A stretch of 64,000 bases of DNA from the NCBI GenBank assembly GCA_964414785.1, contig CAYPXZ010000009.1:1-64000 (forward strand), given 5' to 3'. This DNA is from Palsa-1447 sp964414785 (GTDB lineage: Bacteria > Verrucomicrobiota > Verrucomicrobiia > Opitutales > Opitutaceae). A model generated the notes under the pieces. The model did not search any database. It was not told the DNA's origin and saw nothing but the letters and a program-made list of their open reading frames with translations. The position numbers and the translations under genes are program-made. This document shows positions 24,706 to 38,572 of the stretch, piece by piece. Positions within the stretch are counted from its first letter, which is position 1, and each line of letters starts with the position of its first letter.

Positions 24706-25836
24706 ATGGCAAGTCACTTTCAATTATTGGGTAAGGACCCCTCGACACAGGCCCGACGCGGGCGGCTGACGACCCTGCACGGGACAGTCGAGACCCCCAT
24801 CTTCATGCCGGTCGGGACGCAGGGCACCGTGAAGGCGGTCACGCCGGCGCACCTGCGCGAGATCGGGGCCCAGATCATCCTCGGCAACACCTACCATCTG
24901 AACCTAAGGCCGGGCAGCGAGCTCGTGCGCGAACTCGGCGGCCTCCACCGCTTCATGGGTTGGGACGGACCGATCCTCACCGACAGCGGGGGCTTCCAGG
25001 TCTTCAGCCTCTCGAAGCTTCGGGAGATCACCGACCAGGGCGTCGCGTTCCAGTCGCACCTCGACGGGGCGAAGCTCTTCCTTGGGCCGAAGGAGGTCAT
25101 GGGCATCCAGGCCAACCTCGGGTCCGACATCGCGATGGTGCTCGACGAGTGCCCCCCGTGGCCCGTCGACAGGGACGCCTGCGCGCAGGCGTGCAGGCGC
25201 AGCCTCCAGTGGGCTCGCCAGTGCAGGGCGATCGCCGAGGAGAGCGGATTCCTGGGGTCCGGCCGCCACGTCTTCGCGATAGCCCAGGGCTCCACATTTG
25301 ACGACCTGAGGAGGGAGGCGGCCGAGGCCCTCACGGCCCTCGATTTCTCGGGCTACGCGGTGGGGGGGGTGAGCGTGGGGGAACCCGAGCCCGAGATGCT
25401 CAAGCAGGTGGCCGCGACAACCCCCTTCCTTCCCGCGGACAAGCCGCGGTACACGATGGGCCTCGGCACGCCGCCCCAGATCCTGCGCATGGTGGCGCTC
25501 GGCGTGGACATGTTCGACTGCGTGCTGCCGACCCGCGTCGCCCGCAACGGGCTCGCCTTCACCCCAAACGGGCCGATCAACCTGCGGAACGAGAAGTTCA
25601 AGAGGGACCCGCTCCCGATCGTCGAGGGCCTGGACAACTACACCTGCCGGCACTTCACGAGGGCGTACCTCAGGCACCTCATCATGGCGGGCGAGATGCT
25701 CGGGGGCACCCTGGTCACGATCCACAACCTCCATTTCTTCCTCGATCTGATGGAACAGGCCAGGGCCCACATCGTGGCGGGCGACTACGGGACCTGGCAC
25801 GAGGCGTGGATCAGGCGCTACGAGTCCGCCGGATGA
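24706..25836 (+). CDS. tgt: tRNA-guanine transglycosylase with an incomplete zinc site
   Basis: 376 residues from ATG 24706. It exchanges guanine-34 for preQ1 in tRNAs with GUN anticodons. Catalytic residues are present: Asp93 in LTDSGGFQVFSL and the nucleophile Asp271 in MFDCVLPTRVARNG. GTQGTVKAVTPAHL and AVGGVSVGEPEPEM also fit. The C-terminal zinc site normally has CxCxxC plus a distant His; here the corresponding stretch is LDNYTC (309-314), so two Cys ligands are Leu and Asn, while Cys314 and His340 (TIHNLHFF) remain. The rest of the fold looks normal, so the enzyme may be active. A GTG at 24691 is an alternative start. Confidence 0.93.
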   Translation: MASHFQLLGKDPSTQARRGRLTTLHGTVETPIFMPVGTQGTVKAVTPAHLREIGAQIILGNTYHLNLRPGSELVRELGGLHRFMGWDGPILTDSGGFQVFSLSKLREITDQGVAFQSHLDGAKLFLGPKEVMGIQANLGSDIAMVLDECPPWPVDRDACAQACRRSLQWARQCRAIAEESGFLGSGRHVFAIAQGSTFDDLRREAAEALTALDFSGYAVGGVSVGEPEPEMLKQVAATTPFLPADKPRYTMGLGTPPQILRMVALGVDMFDCVLPTRVARNGLAFTPNGPINLRNEKFKRDPLPIVEGLDNYTCRHFTRAYLRHLIMAGEMLGGTLVTIHNLHFFLDLMEQARAHIVAGDYGTWHEAWIRRYESAG

Positions 25837-25897
25837 CCGCGGGAACGCCCCTAAAGCGCTCGCCAACCCCGTTCCCTTGGGGCAGCCTCGCCTGCGT

Positions 25898-26827
25898 ATG
25901 CGCATCCTTGTAACTGGGGGGGCGGGCTTCCTTGGCTCCCATCTCTGCGAAAGGCTCCTGGCGGACGGCAACGAGGTCGTCTGCATCGACAACTTCTTCA
26001 CGGGCAGGAAGCAGAACATCGCCTCCTTCGCCTCAAACCCGAACTTCGAGCTCGTGCGCCATGACGTGACGGACCCCTTCAAGTTCGAGGTGGACCAGAT
26101 CTACAACCTGGCGTGCCCCGCCTCGCCCCCCCATTACCAGTACAACCCGATCAAGACCATCAAGACGTCGGTGATGGGCGCGATCAACTGCCTGGGCCTG
26201 GCGAAGCGCCTGAAGGCCCGGGTGTTCCAGGCCTCCACGTCGGAGGTCTACGGCGACCCGCAGGTGCATCCCCAGCCCGAGAGCTACTGGGGGCATGTGA
26301 ACCCGATCGGCAGGCGGTCCTGCTACGACGAGGGCAAGCGCTGCGCGGAGACCCTCTTCTTCGACTACCACCGCGAGAACAAGGTCGATATCCGCGTCGT
26401 GCGGATCTTCAACACCTACGGGCCGAGGATGCACGAGGCGGACGGAAGGGTCGTCTCCAATTTCATCGTCCAGGCGCTCAAGGGCGAGGACATCACCGTC
26501 TACGGCGACGGCACCCAGACCCGGTCGTTCTGCTACGTCGACGACCTGATCGAGGGGTTCGTGCGGATGATGCGCCAGACCGAGACCCCGGGTCCCGTGA
26601 ACCTGGGCAACCCGGGCGAATTCACGATGATCGAGCTGGCCGAGCTCACGCTGAAGCTCGTCGGGGGCCGCTCCAAGATCGTGCACAAGCGCCTTCCCGC
26701 CGACGACCCGAAGCAGCGCAGGCCCGACATTTCCCTGGCGCAGCGCGTGCTCGACAAGTGGGAGCCGAAGGTCCCCCTCGAGGACGGCCTGAAGCGCACG
26801 ATCAGCTACTTCAAGAAGCGCCTTTGA
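25898..26827 (+). CDS. UDP-glucuronate decarboxylase (UDP-xylose synthase)
   Basis: 309 residues. An extended short-chain dehydrogenase/reductase that turns UDP-glucuronate into UDP-xylose. Seen in sequence: the NAD-binding RILVTGGAGFLGSHLCERL, YNLACPASPPHYQYNPIKT, the Ser/Thr segment FQASTSEVYGDPQVHPQPE, the catalytic YxxxK in RSCYDEGKRCAETL, and RIFNTYGPRMHEADGRVV, all typical of UXS. Start 25898 gives the normal N-terminus; an earlier ATG at 25877 adds seven residues. The product feeds cell-surface polysaccharide synthesis, but no glycosyltransferase is adjacent. Confidence 0.9.
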   Translation: MRILVTGGAGFLGSHLCERLLADGNEVVCIDNFFTGRKQNIASFASNPNFELVRHDVTDPFKFEVDQIYNLACPASPPHYQYNPIKTIKTSVMGAINCLGLAKRLKARVFQASTSEVYGDPQVHPQPESYWGHVNPIGRRSCYDEGKRCAETLFFDYHRENKVDIRVVRIFNTYGPRMHEADGRVVSNFIVQALKGEDITVYGDGTQTRSFCYVDDLIEGFVRMMRQTETPGPVNLGNPGEFTMIELAELTLKLVGGRSKIVHKRLPADDPKQRRPDISLAQRVLDKWEPKVPLEDGLKRTISYFKKRL

Positions 26828-26857
26828 CCGCCCCCCAGGGCGCGGGCATTTTGTCAT

Positions 26858-26885
26858 TTGCCAACACCGGCCGGCGGTCTATTGT
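26858..26885 (+). promoter_or_regulatory. Candidate sigma-70-type promoter of secA
   Basis: TTGCCA (26858-26863) and TATTGT (26880-26885) are separated by 16 bases and end 10 bases before the secA ATG. The hexamers match the consensus at 5/6 and 4/6. The short distance to the ATG would leave a very short leader, which weakens the call. Confidence 0.35.
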
Positions 26886-26895
26886 TTAACCCTTA

Positions 26896-29859
<2,964 letters not shown>

Positions 29860-29869
29860 GGAGCCGTTC

Positions 29870-31555
29870 TTGAGCGAAGACCCGTACGAACCCGTCCCGA
29901 CATTCTGGGAGCGGCATTCCGAATGGGTCGCCCCCGCCGTCGTCGGCCTCCTGACGGTGGTGCTGCTCGTCGTCTCCTTCCCGCCGTACCGGACCCCGGA
30001 GTTCGCATATGCCTGCCTTGTTCCCGGCGTGTTCTGGGCGTACATGCGCCCGCGGCTCAAGGTCTACGCCTGGACGCTTTTCGCGGCGCAGGCGGTTGCC
30101 TGGACGATCAACCTGAGCTGGCTCCACCCGGTCACCTGGGTGGGGCTCTTCATTCTGGGGCCCATCGTGGGCGCCTGGACGGGCATCTGGTACCTGGCCG
30201 CGTGGTGGACCATGCCAAGGATGGTGGGAAGGCCGACGCCGGTCCGCCTGGTCGCCATGCTGGGGCTCGCGGGCGTCTGGGTCTTGATCGAGTGGAGCCG
30301 CACGTGGATTTTCGGCGGATTCCCCTGGATGCCCCTGGCCGCGACCCAGTGGGAGCGGATCAGCGTGCTTCAGGTCGCCGCCTACACGGGCTCGGTCGGC
30401 GTCTCCTTCGTGATCGTCACCGTCAACGTCGCCTTTGCCGCCTACGCCAACCGGCTCTTCCGGGAGGGCGGGGTGGGGCTTGGCAGGCGAAGCCAGGAAT
30501 TCCTCCTGGCGATGTTCATGCTGCTCGTGTGCCTCTCGCTCCTCATCCAGGAGACGGCCCACCGCTCCCGCTACGCGACGCCCTTCGCGGGCGTCGCCTT
30601 CGTCCAGCCGGACATCCCCGCCACGGTGAAGTGGGACCGCGCGAAGGAGCCCGAGATCATCCAGACCCTCACGTCGACGACGCTGGCCGCCGGTCAGCTA
30701 AAGCCCGACCTGATCCTCTGGCCCGAGTCGACGACCCCGTTCGCCCTCAAGGGCGGCGACCTCTCGATGCGCAGGTATGTCGAGCAGCTCGCGGCGCGCG
30801 CGAAGGCCCCGATCCTCATGGGGGCCGACGCGATCGAGCGCCCCGATTCGAGCCACGAAAACTACTACAACGCCGCCTTCGTCGTGGACCCGCTGCTCGG
30901 CCTCCAGACCTCCTACTACGCCAAGCGCAGGCTGGTCCAGTTCGGCGAGTACATCCCCCTGCGCCCCGTCCTCGGCTGGATCGGCAAGTTCGTGCCCCTG
31001 GGCGACGACTTCACGCCGGGCACCGACTCGACGCCGCTCGTCGTCGCGATGGACCGCGGAGCGGCCGCCTTCGGCGTCCTCATCTGCTATGAGGACCTCT
31101 TCCCCGAGCTTGCCCGCGAGGAGGTGCTCTCGGGCGCCGACGCGCTCGTCGTCGTGACCAATGACGCCTGGTACGGCGAGGGCGCCGCAGCCTACCAGCA
31201 CGCGGCGCATTCGGTCCTGAGGGCGATCGAGACGCGGCGGCCGGTCCTTCGGTGCGGCAACGCGGGCTGGAGCGGTTGGATCGACGAGTTCGGGAGCATC
31301 CGCTGGGTCCAGAAGGACGAGGGCGGCAGCGTCTACTTCCGCGGCACCTCGATCGCGCACGTGACCCGCGACCAGCGCTGGGTCGGCCGCAACAGCTTCT
31401 ACATGGAGCACGGGGACTGGTTCGTCGCCGTGAGCGCATGCCTTGCCGGCATGGGAGTGTTCCTGTTGGGGGTTGCCAAGGCCCCGCCTCCCGTGGCAGA
31501 CGAGGGGCCCGATGAACCGAAGGATGATCGCCCTCGTCGGGGACTATTCAGATAG
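29870..31555 (+). CDS. lnt: Apolipoprotein N-acyltransferase
   Basis: 561 residues with a TTG start preceded by a good ribosome binding site (gaggag). Lnt adds the third acyl chain to the N-terminal Cys of lipoproteins in the inner membrane. The N-terminal half has six or so hydrophobic helices; the nitrilase-like domain (about residues 240-500) has the triad Glu (LILWPESTTP), Lys (YYAKRRLVQFGEYIPL) and Cys (FGVLICYEDLFPE). The C-terminal anchor helix SACLAGMGVFLLGVA follows. Its end overlaps the next gene by 44 bases. Confidence 0.93.
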   Translation: MSEDPYEPVPTFWERHSEWVAPAVVGLLTVVLLVVSFPPYRTPEFAYACLVPGVFWAYMRPRLKVYAWTLFAAQAVAWTINLSWLHPVTWVGLFILGPIVGAWTGIWYLAAWWTMPRMVGRPTPVRLVAMLGLAGVWVLIEWSRTWIFGGFPWMPLAATQWERISVLQVAAYTGSVGVSFVIVTVNVAFAAYANRLFREGGVGLGRRSQEFLLAMFMLLVCLSLLIQETAHRSRYATPFAGVAFVQPDIPATVKWDRAKEPEIIQTLTSTTLAAGQLKPDLILWPESTTPFALKGGDLSMRRYVEQLAARAKAPILMGADAIERPDSSHENYYNAAFVVDPLLGLQTSYYAKRRLVQFGEYIPLRPVLGWIGKFVPLGDDFTPGTDSTPLVVAMDRGAAAFGVLICYEDLFPELAREEVLSGADALVVVTNDAWYGEGAAAYQHAAHSVLRAIETRRPVLRCGNAGWSGWIDEFGSIRWVQKDEGGSVYFRGTSIAHVTRDQRWVGRNSFYMEHGDWFVAVSACLAGMGVFLLGVAKAPPPVADEGPDEPKDDRPRRGLFR

Positions 31556-32219
31556 GCACGTCGCCCACCAGGCGATCCCGAGGGCGCTGGAGCTCGCCCG
31601 GGACAGCACGGGGGCCGACATCGGGTGGGAATGGGTCGCAACCCGGCAGATCGGCGCCGCGGAACGCGACCTGGCGCGCTTCTCGGGGGTGTGGCTCGTC
31701 CCGGCGAGCCCCTATGAGAACACCGCGGGGGCGCTCGACGCAGTCCGCTGGGCCCGCGAGGGGGGCCATCCCTTCCTCGGGACCTGCGGAGGCTTCCAGC
31801 ACGCGCTCCTCGAATTCTCCCGCAATGTCGCCGGGATCCGGGATGCGGAGCATGCGGAGACCCGCCCGGACGCCCGGGAGCTCGTCGTGACGCGGCTGAG
31901 CTGCTCCCTCGTCGAGAAGTCGGGCGTCGTCCATTTTGCCAAGGGCAGCGCCCTCGACGCCGCCTATGGCGTTCCGAGCGCAAGCGAGGGCTACCGGTGC
32001 AACTACGGCTTCAACCCCGCATACCGGAAGGCGCTCGAGGCGGCCGGGCTCAGGTTCACGGCCTGGGACGACTCGGGGGACATCCGCGGCGCCGAGATCC
32101 CCTCCCATCGCTTCTTCGTGGGGGTGCTCTTCCAGCCCGAGCGGGCGGCGCTCAGGGGCGAGGCCCCGCCCCCGGTCGTCGCCTTCTTGCGGGCGACCGC
32201 CGGCGCAGGGCGGGGATAA
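31512..32219 (+). CDS. CTP-synthase-like class I amidotransferase domain protein
   Basis: 235 residues made only of a glutamine-amidotransferase-like domain related to the C-terminal half of CTP synthase, without the synthase half. Visible are MIALVGDYSDRHVAHQAIPR at the N-terminus, the nucleophile Cys92 in FLGTCGGFQHALLEF, and the C-terminal block VGVLFQPERAALRG. In active enzymes this block reads FHPE; here Gln208 replaces the catalytic His. I recall a family of free-standing CTP-synthase-like proteins with such a change, whose function is unknown. It overlaps lnt by 44 bases. Start could also be the ATG at 31524. Confidence 0.75.
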   Translation: MNRRMIALVGDYSDRHVAHQAIPRALELARDSTGADIGWEWVATRQIGAAERDLARFSGVWLVPASPYENTAGALDAVRWAREGGHPFLGTCGGFQHALLEFSRNVAGIRDAEHAETRPDARELVVTRLSCSLVEKSGVVHFAKGSALDAAYGVPSASEGYRCNYGFNPAYRKALEAAGLRFTAWDDSGDIRGAEIPSHRFFVGVLFQPERAALRGEAPPPVVAFLRATAGAGRG

Positions 32220-32242
32220 ACCGCACCGGCGTGGGTGCGCCG

Positions 32243-33124
32243 TCAGCCGTCCGCAGCGCCGCCGTCGGGTGGCATCGCGAACACGACGATGGAGACTCCC
32301 GCCACGACGATCGCGCTGGCGACATAGAACAGCATCTTCGGTGCTTCGTGGAAGAGGAGGTAGCCGAGTATCCCGGCGAACACGAACTGGCTCACGTTGA
32401 ACAGGCTCACGATCTGGCCCCTGATCCGGCGCATGGCCGCGTTGAGGAGCGAGTGCCCGCAGACGGTCGGCACGGCGGCCAGGGCGGCCATAAGGCTCCA
32501 CTCGCGAAGGGAGCCGAAGGCGAACGTGTGGATCCTGGGCAGGGCGACCAGGAGGCAGATGGCCGACGCCTGGGCATAGACCGGGATCACGTAGAGCCAG
32601 ATCGAGGGGAAGTCCCGGTTGCGCCGGCCGAGGGCCAGGTAGAGCGCGAAGAGGAGCATCGAGAGCAGGCACACGGCGTCGCCCGCCGGGCTCCCGCCGC
32701 CGACCGTGACGTCCTTCACCGAGAGGGTCACGAGCCCGAGGATGGCCAGGGCCGTGCCCGCGATTTCGGTTCGGTTGATGCGCTCCCTGACGAACCAGAA
32801 GAGGAAGAAGGGGAGCGCGATGGGGACCAGGTTCACGATGAGGGTCGCCTGCGCGATCGCCGTCATCCTAGCCCCCAGGGTCCAGGAGATCAGGTGCACC
32901 GCGAGGACAACGGAGGGAAGGAACGTGCGCCTGAGGTGCTGCCGGGTGAACAAGGCGCGATGCCTGCGAACCTGGACGAAGTACACGGGCGCGAGGAACA
33001 CGGAGGCCAGGATGAGGCGCATGGCGGAGAGAACCAGGGGATCGGTCGCGCTCTCGCGGATGAAGATTGCCGACGTGGAGCAGGCAAGCACGCCGAGGAA
33101 TAGGAACAGGTACCTCAGGAACAT
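32243..33124 (-). CDS. EamA/DMT-family exporter
   Basis: 293 residues with ten predicted hydrophobic helices in two repeats of five, as in the drug/metabolite transporter superfamily. Examples are YLFLFLGVLACSTSAIFIRE, AGTALAILGLVTLSV and the C-terminal FVFAGILGYLLFHEAPKMLF. The second repeat has the usual conserved Pro/Glu pattern near LFHEAPK. Substrates of this family range from amino acids to nucleobases and cannot be told from sequence. It stands convergent to the amidotransferase gene and divergent from the secreted protein at 33237. Confidence 0.85.
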   Translation of the reverse strand: MFLRYLFLFLGVLACSTSAIFIRESATDPLVLSAMRLILASVFLAPVYFVQVRRHRALFTRQHLRRTFLPSVVLAVHLISWTLGARMTAIAQATLIVNLVPIALPFFLFWFVRERINRTEIAGTALAILGLVTLSVKDVTVGGGSPAGDAVCLLSMLLFALYLALGRRNRDFPSIWLYVIPVYAQASAICLLVALPRIHTFAFGSLREWSLMAALAAVPTVCGHSLLNAAMRRIRGQIVSLFNVSQFVFAGILGYLLFHEAPKMLFYVASAIVVAGVSIVVFAMPPDGGAADG

Positions 33125-33236
33125 CGGCGGATACGCTGCCTATCAGCAGGCCGCCACGCAACCGATCGTTCTCTAATACTGGGGAATGCGGCTTGAGAAG
33201 GAACGATTGTGCGCTTTTATGGGAAACCCCCTACCC

Positions 33237-35144
33237 ATGAAGAAAATCCTGAGCCTCATCGCATGCCTCGCAGCCCTCTGCAGCGTCCGCGCCGGTAACT
33301 ATCAGAACTTCGGCGTGGCGGTCTACATCCCCGTGCGGGTCGTGGACACTTTCGCCGACCCCAAGGTGCTCCAGGCCCAATGGGACGTCATCAACAGCCA
33401 GGTCAAGGTCGACAAGGTGTACATCGAGGTGCAGCGCGACGGCATCCTGGCCAGCGACAAACTCCTCGAGGACGTGAAGAAGTTCTTCGTCGACCGCGGC
33501 GTCCGGGTGGCCGCGGGAAGCGCCTTCACCGGCGCCGAGGCGGAGCAGTTCAAGTCGTTCTGCTATACCGACCCCGAGAACCGCGCCTTCGTGAAGAAGA
33601 CCTCGGAGCTCGCGGCCCGGCACTTCGACGAGTTCATCCTGGACGACTTCTTCTTCAACAACTCGAAGACCGACTCCGACATCGCCGCCAAGGGCGCCCG
33701 CTCATGGACCGACTTCAGGCTCGACCTGATGGACGAGGCGGCCGCGAACCTGATCCTCAAGGCGGCGAAGGACGTCAACCCCAAGATCAAGGTGGTCATC
33801 AAGTTCCCCAACTGGTACGAGCATTTTCAGGGCAACGGGTTCGACCTGGACAAGGAGCCGAAGATGTTCGACGGGATCTACACGGGGACCGAGACGCGTG
33901 ATCCCGTCATGACCGACCAGTTCCTCCAGCAGTACGAGAGCTACCAGATCATCCGCTATTTCGAGAACATTAAGCCCGGCGCAAACGGGGGTGGGTGGGT
34001 GGACACCTACGGCTCGCTCTACGTCGACCGCTACGCCGAGCAGCTCTGGGACACGATGTTCGCTAAGGCCCGCGAGATGACGCTCTTCAACTGGCAGCTC
34101 CTGACGATGAAGGCGGGTGCCGGCGCCCGGACGCAGTGGGAGAGCCTGCCGACGAGCTTCAACTTCAACGCCGTGGCGAACGCCTACAAGCCCGCCGGGG
34201 AGGGCGCCCCCGACGAGCCCTCCTGGGCCACCGTGGCGGGGGTCGCCCTGCGCCAGGCGGATAGCGTGGTCGGCATGCTCGGCAATCCGATCGGCATCGC
34301 CAGCTACAAGCCCTACCAGTCGACGGGCGAGGACTTCCTGCACAATTACATCGGCATGATCGGGATTCCGATCGACCTGCACCCGGAGTTCCCGGCGGCC
34401 GCCAAGGTCGTGCTCCTGACCGAGTCGGCGAAGTTCGACAAGGACATCGTCGCTAAGATCAGGAAGCAGCTTGAGGACGGTAAGTCCGTCGTGATCACCT
34501 CCGGGCTCCTCCGGGCCCTCAAGGGCAAGGGCATCGAGAGCATCTGCGAGACCGAGGTGACCGAAAGCAAGGTGCTCGCGCGCGAGTATTCGTGGGGCTG
34601 GGGCGCCGGCGACCGAACGGGCCTGGGAGCCGACGAGAACCGGCCGTCGATCCTCTTCCCCGAGGTGCACTTCCTGACGAACGACGCCTGGGGCCTCGTG
34701 AGCGCCCTCGAGAACGGAAACGGCTATCCCATCCTGCTGATGGACAAGTACAGCAAGGGGACCCTCTACGTGTGGGCGATCCCGGACAACTTCCGGAACC
34801 TGTACGCGCTGCCCGCGGAGGTGACGGCCGCGATCCGGAACATCGTGATGGCGGATTTCTTCGTGCGGATCGACGGGCCGAGCCAGGTTTCGCTCTTTGC
34901 CTACGACAACAACACCTTCGTTGTGGAGTCGTACCTTCCGACCCAGGCCGAGACGAAGGTCACGGTCCAGGGCACGTTCTCGAAGCTGCGCAACCTCGTG
35001 ACCGGCGAGGTCATCCCGTCCTACGTTCCCGAGGAGCCCAAGGGCTTCCCGTGGCGCCGCAGGCGCGCGGATGCCCCGGCGGCCTCGCACTTCCTCGTCC
35101 CGATGCTGCCGCACAGCTTTGCGGCCTTCGTGCCCGAGAAATAG
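33237..35144 (+). CDS. Large secreted protein, possible glycoside-hydrolase-type barrel
   Basis: 635 residues. A signal peptide (KKILSLIACLAALCSVRAG) is followed by about 330 residues with the rhythm of a TIM barrel: FGVAVYIPVRVVDTF, VDKVYIEVQRDG, FDEFILDDFFFNN with two acidic residues, IKVVIKFPNWYEHF, FDGIYTGTETRDP, and GGGWVDTYGSLYVDRY. The C-terminal 250 residues hold a Rossmann-like piece (KVVLLTESAKFDKDIVAKI) and a beta-rich end (SLFAYDNNTFVVESYLPTQA). The layout resembles polysaccharide-active enzymes of Verrucomicrobiota, but I cannot name a family. The ATG at 33237 is chosen because it begins the signal peptide. Confidence 0.6.
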   Translation: MKKILSLIACLAALCSVRAGNYQNFGVAVYIPVRVVDTFADPKVLQAQWDVINSQVKVDKVYIEVQRDGILASDKLLEDVKKFFVDRGVRVAAGSAFTGAEAEQFKSFCYTDPENRAFVKKTSELAARHFDEFILDDFFFNNSKTDSDIAAKGARSWTDFRLDLMDEAAANLILKAAKDVNPKIKVVIKFPNWYEHFQGNGFDLDKEPKMFDGIYTGTETRDPVMTDQFLQQYESYQIIRYFENIKPGANGGGWVDTYGSLYVDRYAEQLWDTMFAKAREMTLFNWQLLTMKAGAGARTQWESLPTSFNFNAVANAYKPAGEGAPDEPSWATVAGVALRQADSVVGMLGNPIGIASYKPYQSTGEDFLHNYIGMIGIPIDLHPEFPAAAKVVLLTESAKFDKDIVAKIRKQLEDGKSVVITSGLLRALKGKGIESICETEVTESKVLAREYSWGWGAGDRTGLGADENRPSILFPEVHFLTNDAWGLVSALENGNGYPILLMDKYSKGTLYVWAIPDNFRNLYALPAEVTAAIRNIVMADFFVRIDGPSQVSLFAYDNNTFVVESYLPTQAETKVTVQGTFSKLRNLVTGEVIPSYVPEEPKGFPWRRRRADAPAASHFLVPMLPHSFAAFVPEK

Positions 35145-35156
35145 GCGAAGGACCGG

Positions 35157-35819
35157 CTACCAGCCCAGATAGGGCGGCCCGTCGTACCCCGGTGCGTACG
35201 GGCCGAACGGCCCATACGGGCCGCACAGGGCGAGGAGGCCCTTGCCCCGGAATTCCTGGAAGCCCACGCCCACGGTGAACCCGTGCTTCGGGTCGGTCAC
35301 GAACAGGTCCATCGAGGTCCCATAGAAGCTCCTGCCGTGGCCCGCGCTTCCGACGGTGAGCGACACGTCGCCGTGGACCTCCGTCTTGGGCGGGGCCGAC
35401 ACCTCGACCTCCGTGGGCGGCGGCGTCGGCTGGGGAGGGGAGTAGACGAAACCCTCGTCGGGCGGCGGCCCCATGGCGATCGAGCGCGCAACGAGCATGT
35501 CGAGCATCTGCCGCTCCTTCTCGCCCAGGCGGGCGATGCCCGCCCCCGCGCGCTCCTGCTCGGAGTGACGCGCCGAGAACGCCGTCGAAAAGCCGGTCAC
35601 GCCGCCTTCGCGGGCGAGCTTCGCGTCACGGGCCACCAACCCGTCAAGGACCGCGGACTGGTGGGACGTGAGCGCCGCGATGCCGGCGGACGCCCTCTCG
35701 GACGCCGATAGTCCGCTGCTGAAATCCATGGCGCCGGCGCGGGTCCACGCCACGGCGGCCAACGCCGCACAGGCAAGACCGGTCCGGAAAAGCCGCATTG
35801 CGGGGTGAGGGGTTGTCAT
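35157..35819 (-). CDS. Secreted protein with an internal repeat, unknown function
   Basis: 220 residues. A signal peptide (RLFRTGLACAALAAVAWTRAGA) is followed by two related helical segments: SASERASAGIAALTSHQSAV with LDGLVARDAKLARE, and SEQERAGAGIARLGEKERQM with LDMLVARSIAMG. Next come a Pro-rich linker (PPQPTPPPTEVEV) and a C-terminal beta-type domain ending in a Gly/Pro/Tyr-rich tail (GPYGPFGPYAPGYDGPPYLG). No family is recognised. An ATG at 35798 is an equally good start. It lies between metH and the convergent gene at 33237. Confidence 0.6.
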   Translation of the reverse strand: MTTPHPAMRLFRTGLACAALAAVAWTRAGAMDFSSGLSASERASAGIAALTSHQSAVLDGLVARDAKLAREGGVTGFSTAFSARHSEQERAGAGIARLGEKERQMLDMLVARSIAMGPPPDEGFVYSPPQPTPPPTEVEVSAPPKTEVHGDVSLTVGSAGHGRSFYGTSMDLFVTDPKHGFTVGVGFQEFRGKGLLALCGPYGPFGPYAPGYDGPPYLGW

Positions 35820-35865
35820 CCGTTGGGTAAGACGCACGGGATCATGCAATGTTCCGGCGGGGATC

Positions 35866-38556
<2,691 letters not shown>

Positions 38557-38572
38557 CGTTTGGCCGTGCGGT

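Noticed and set aside
1014..25836. A zinc-saving pattern (zinc-free S14 and S4, Tgt with a lost site, Fur without CxxC)
   Set aside because: These forms are fixed in many lineages, and the window also encodes intact zinc proteins (NrdR, SecA tail, HisD, GuaD, the 75-residue ribbon), so a shared adaptation is not supported.
38557..38572. metH as one gene broken by a frameshift
   Set aside because: The upstream part ends at a domain boundary, and the downstream part has its own ATG and a new leader; both cores are complete, so two genes are more likely.
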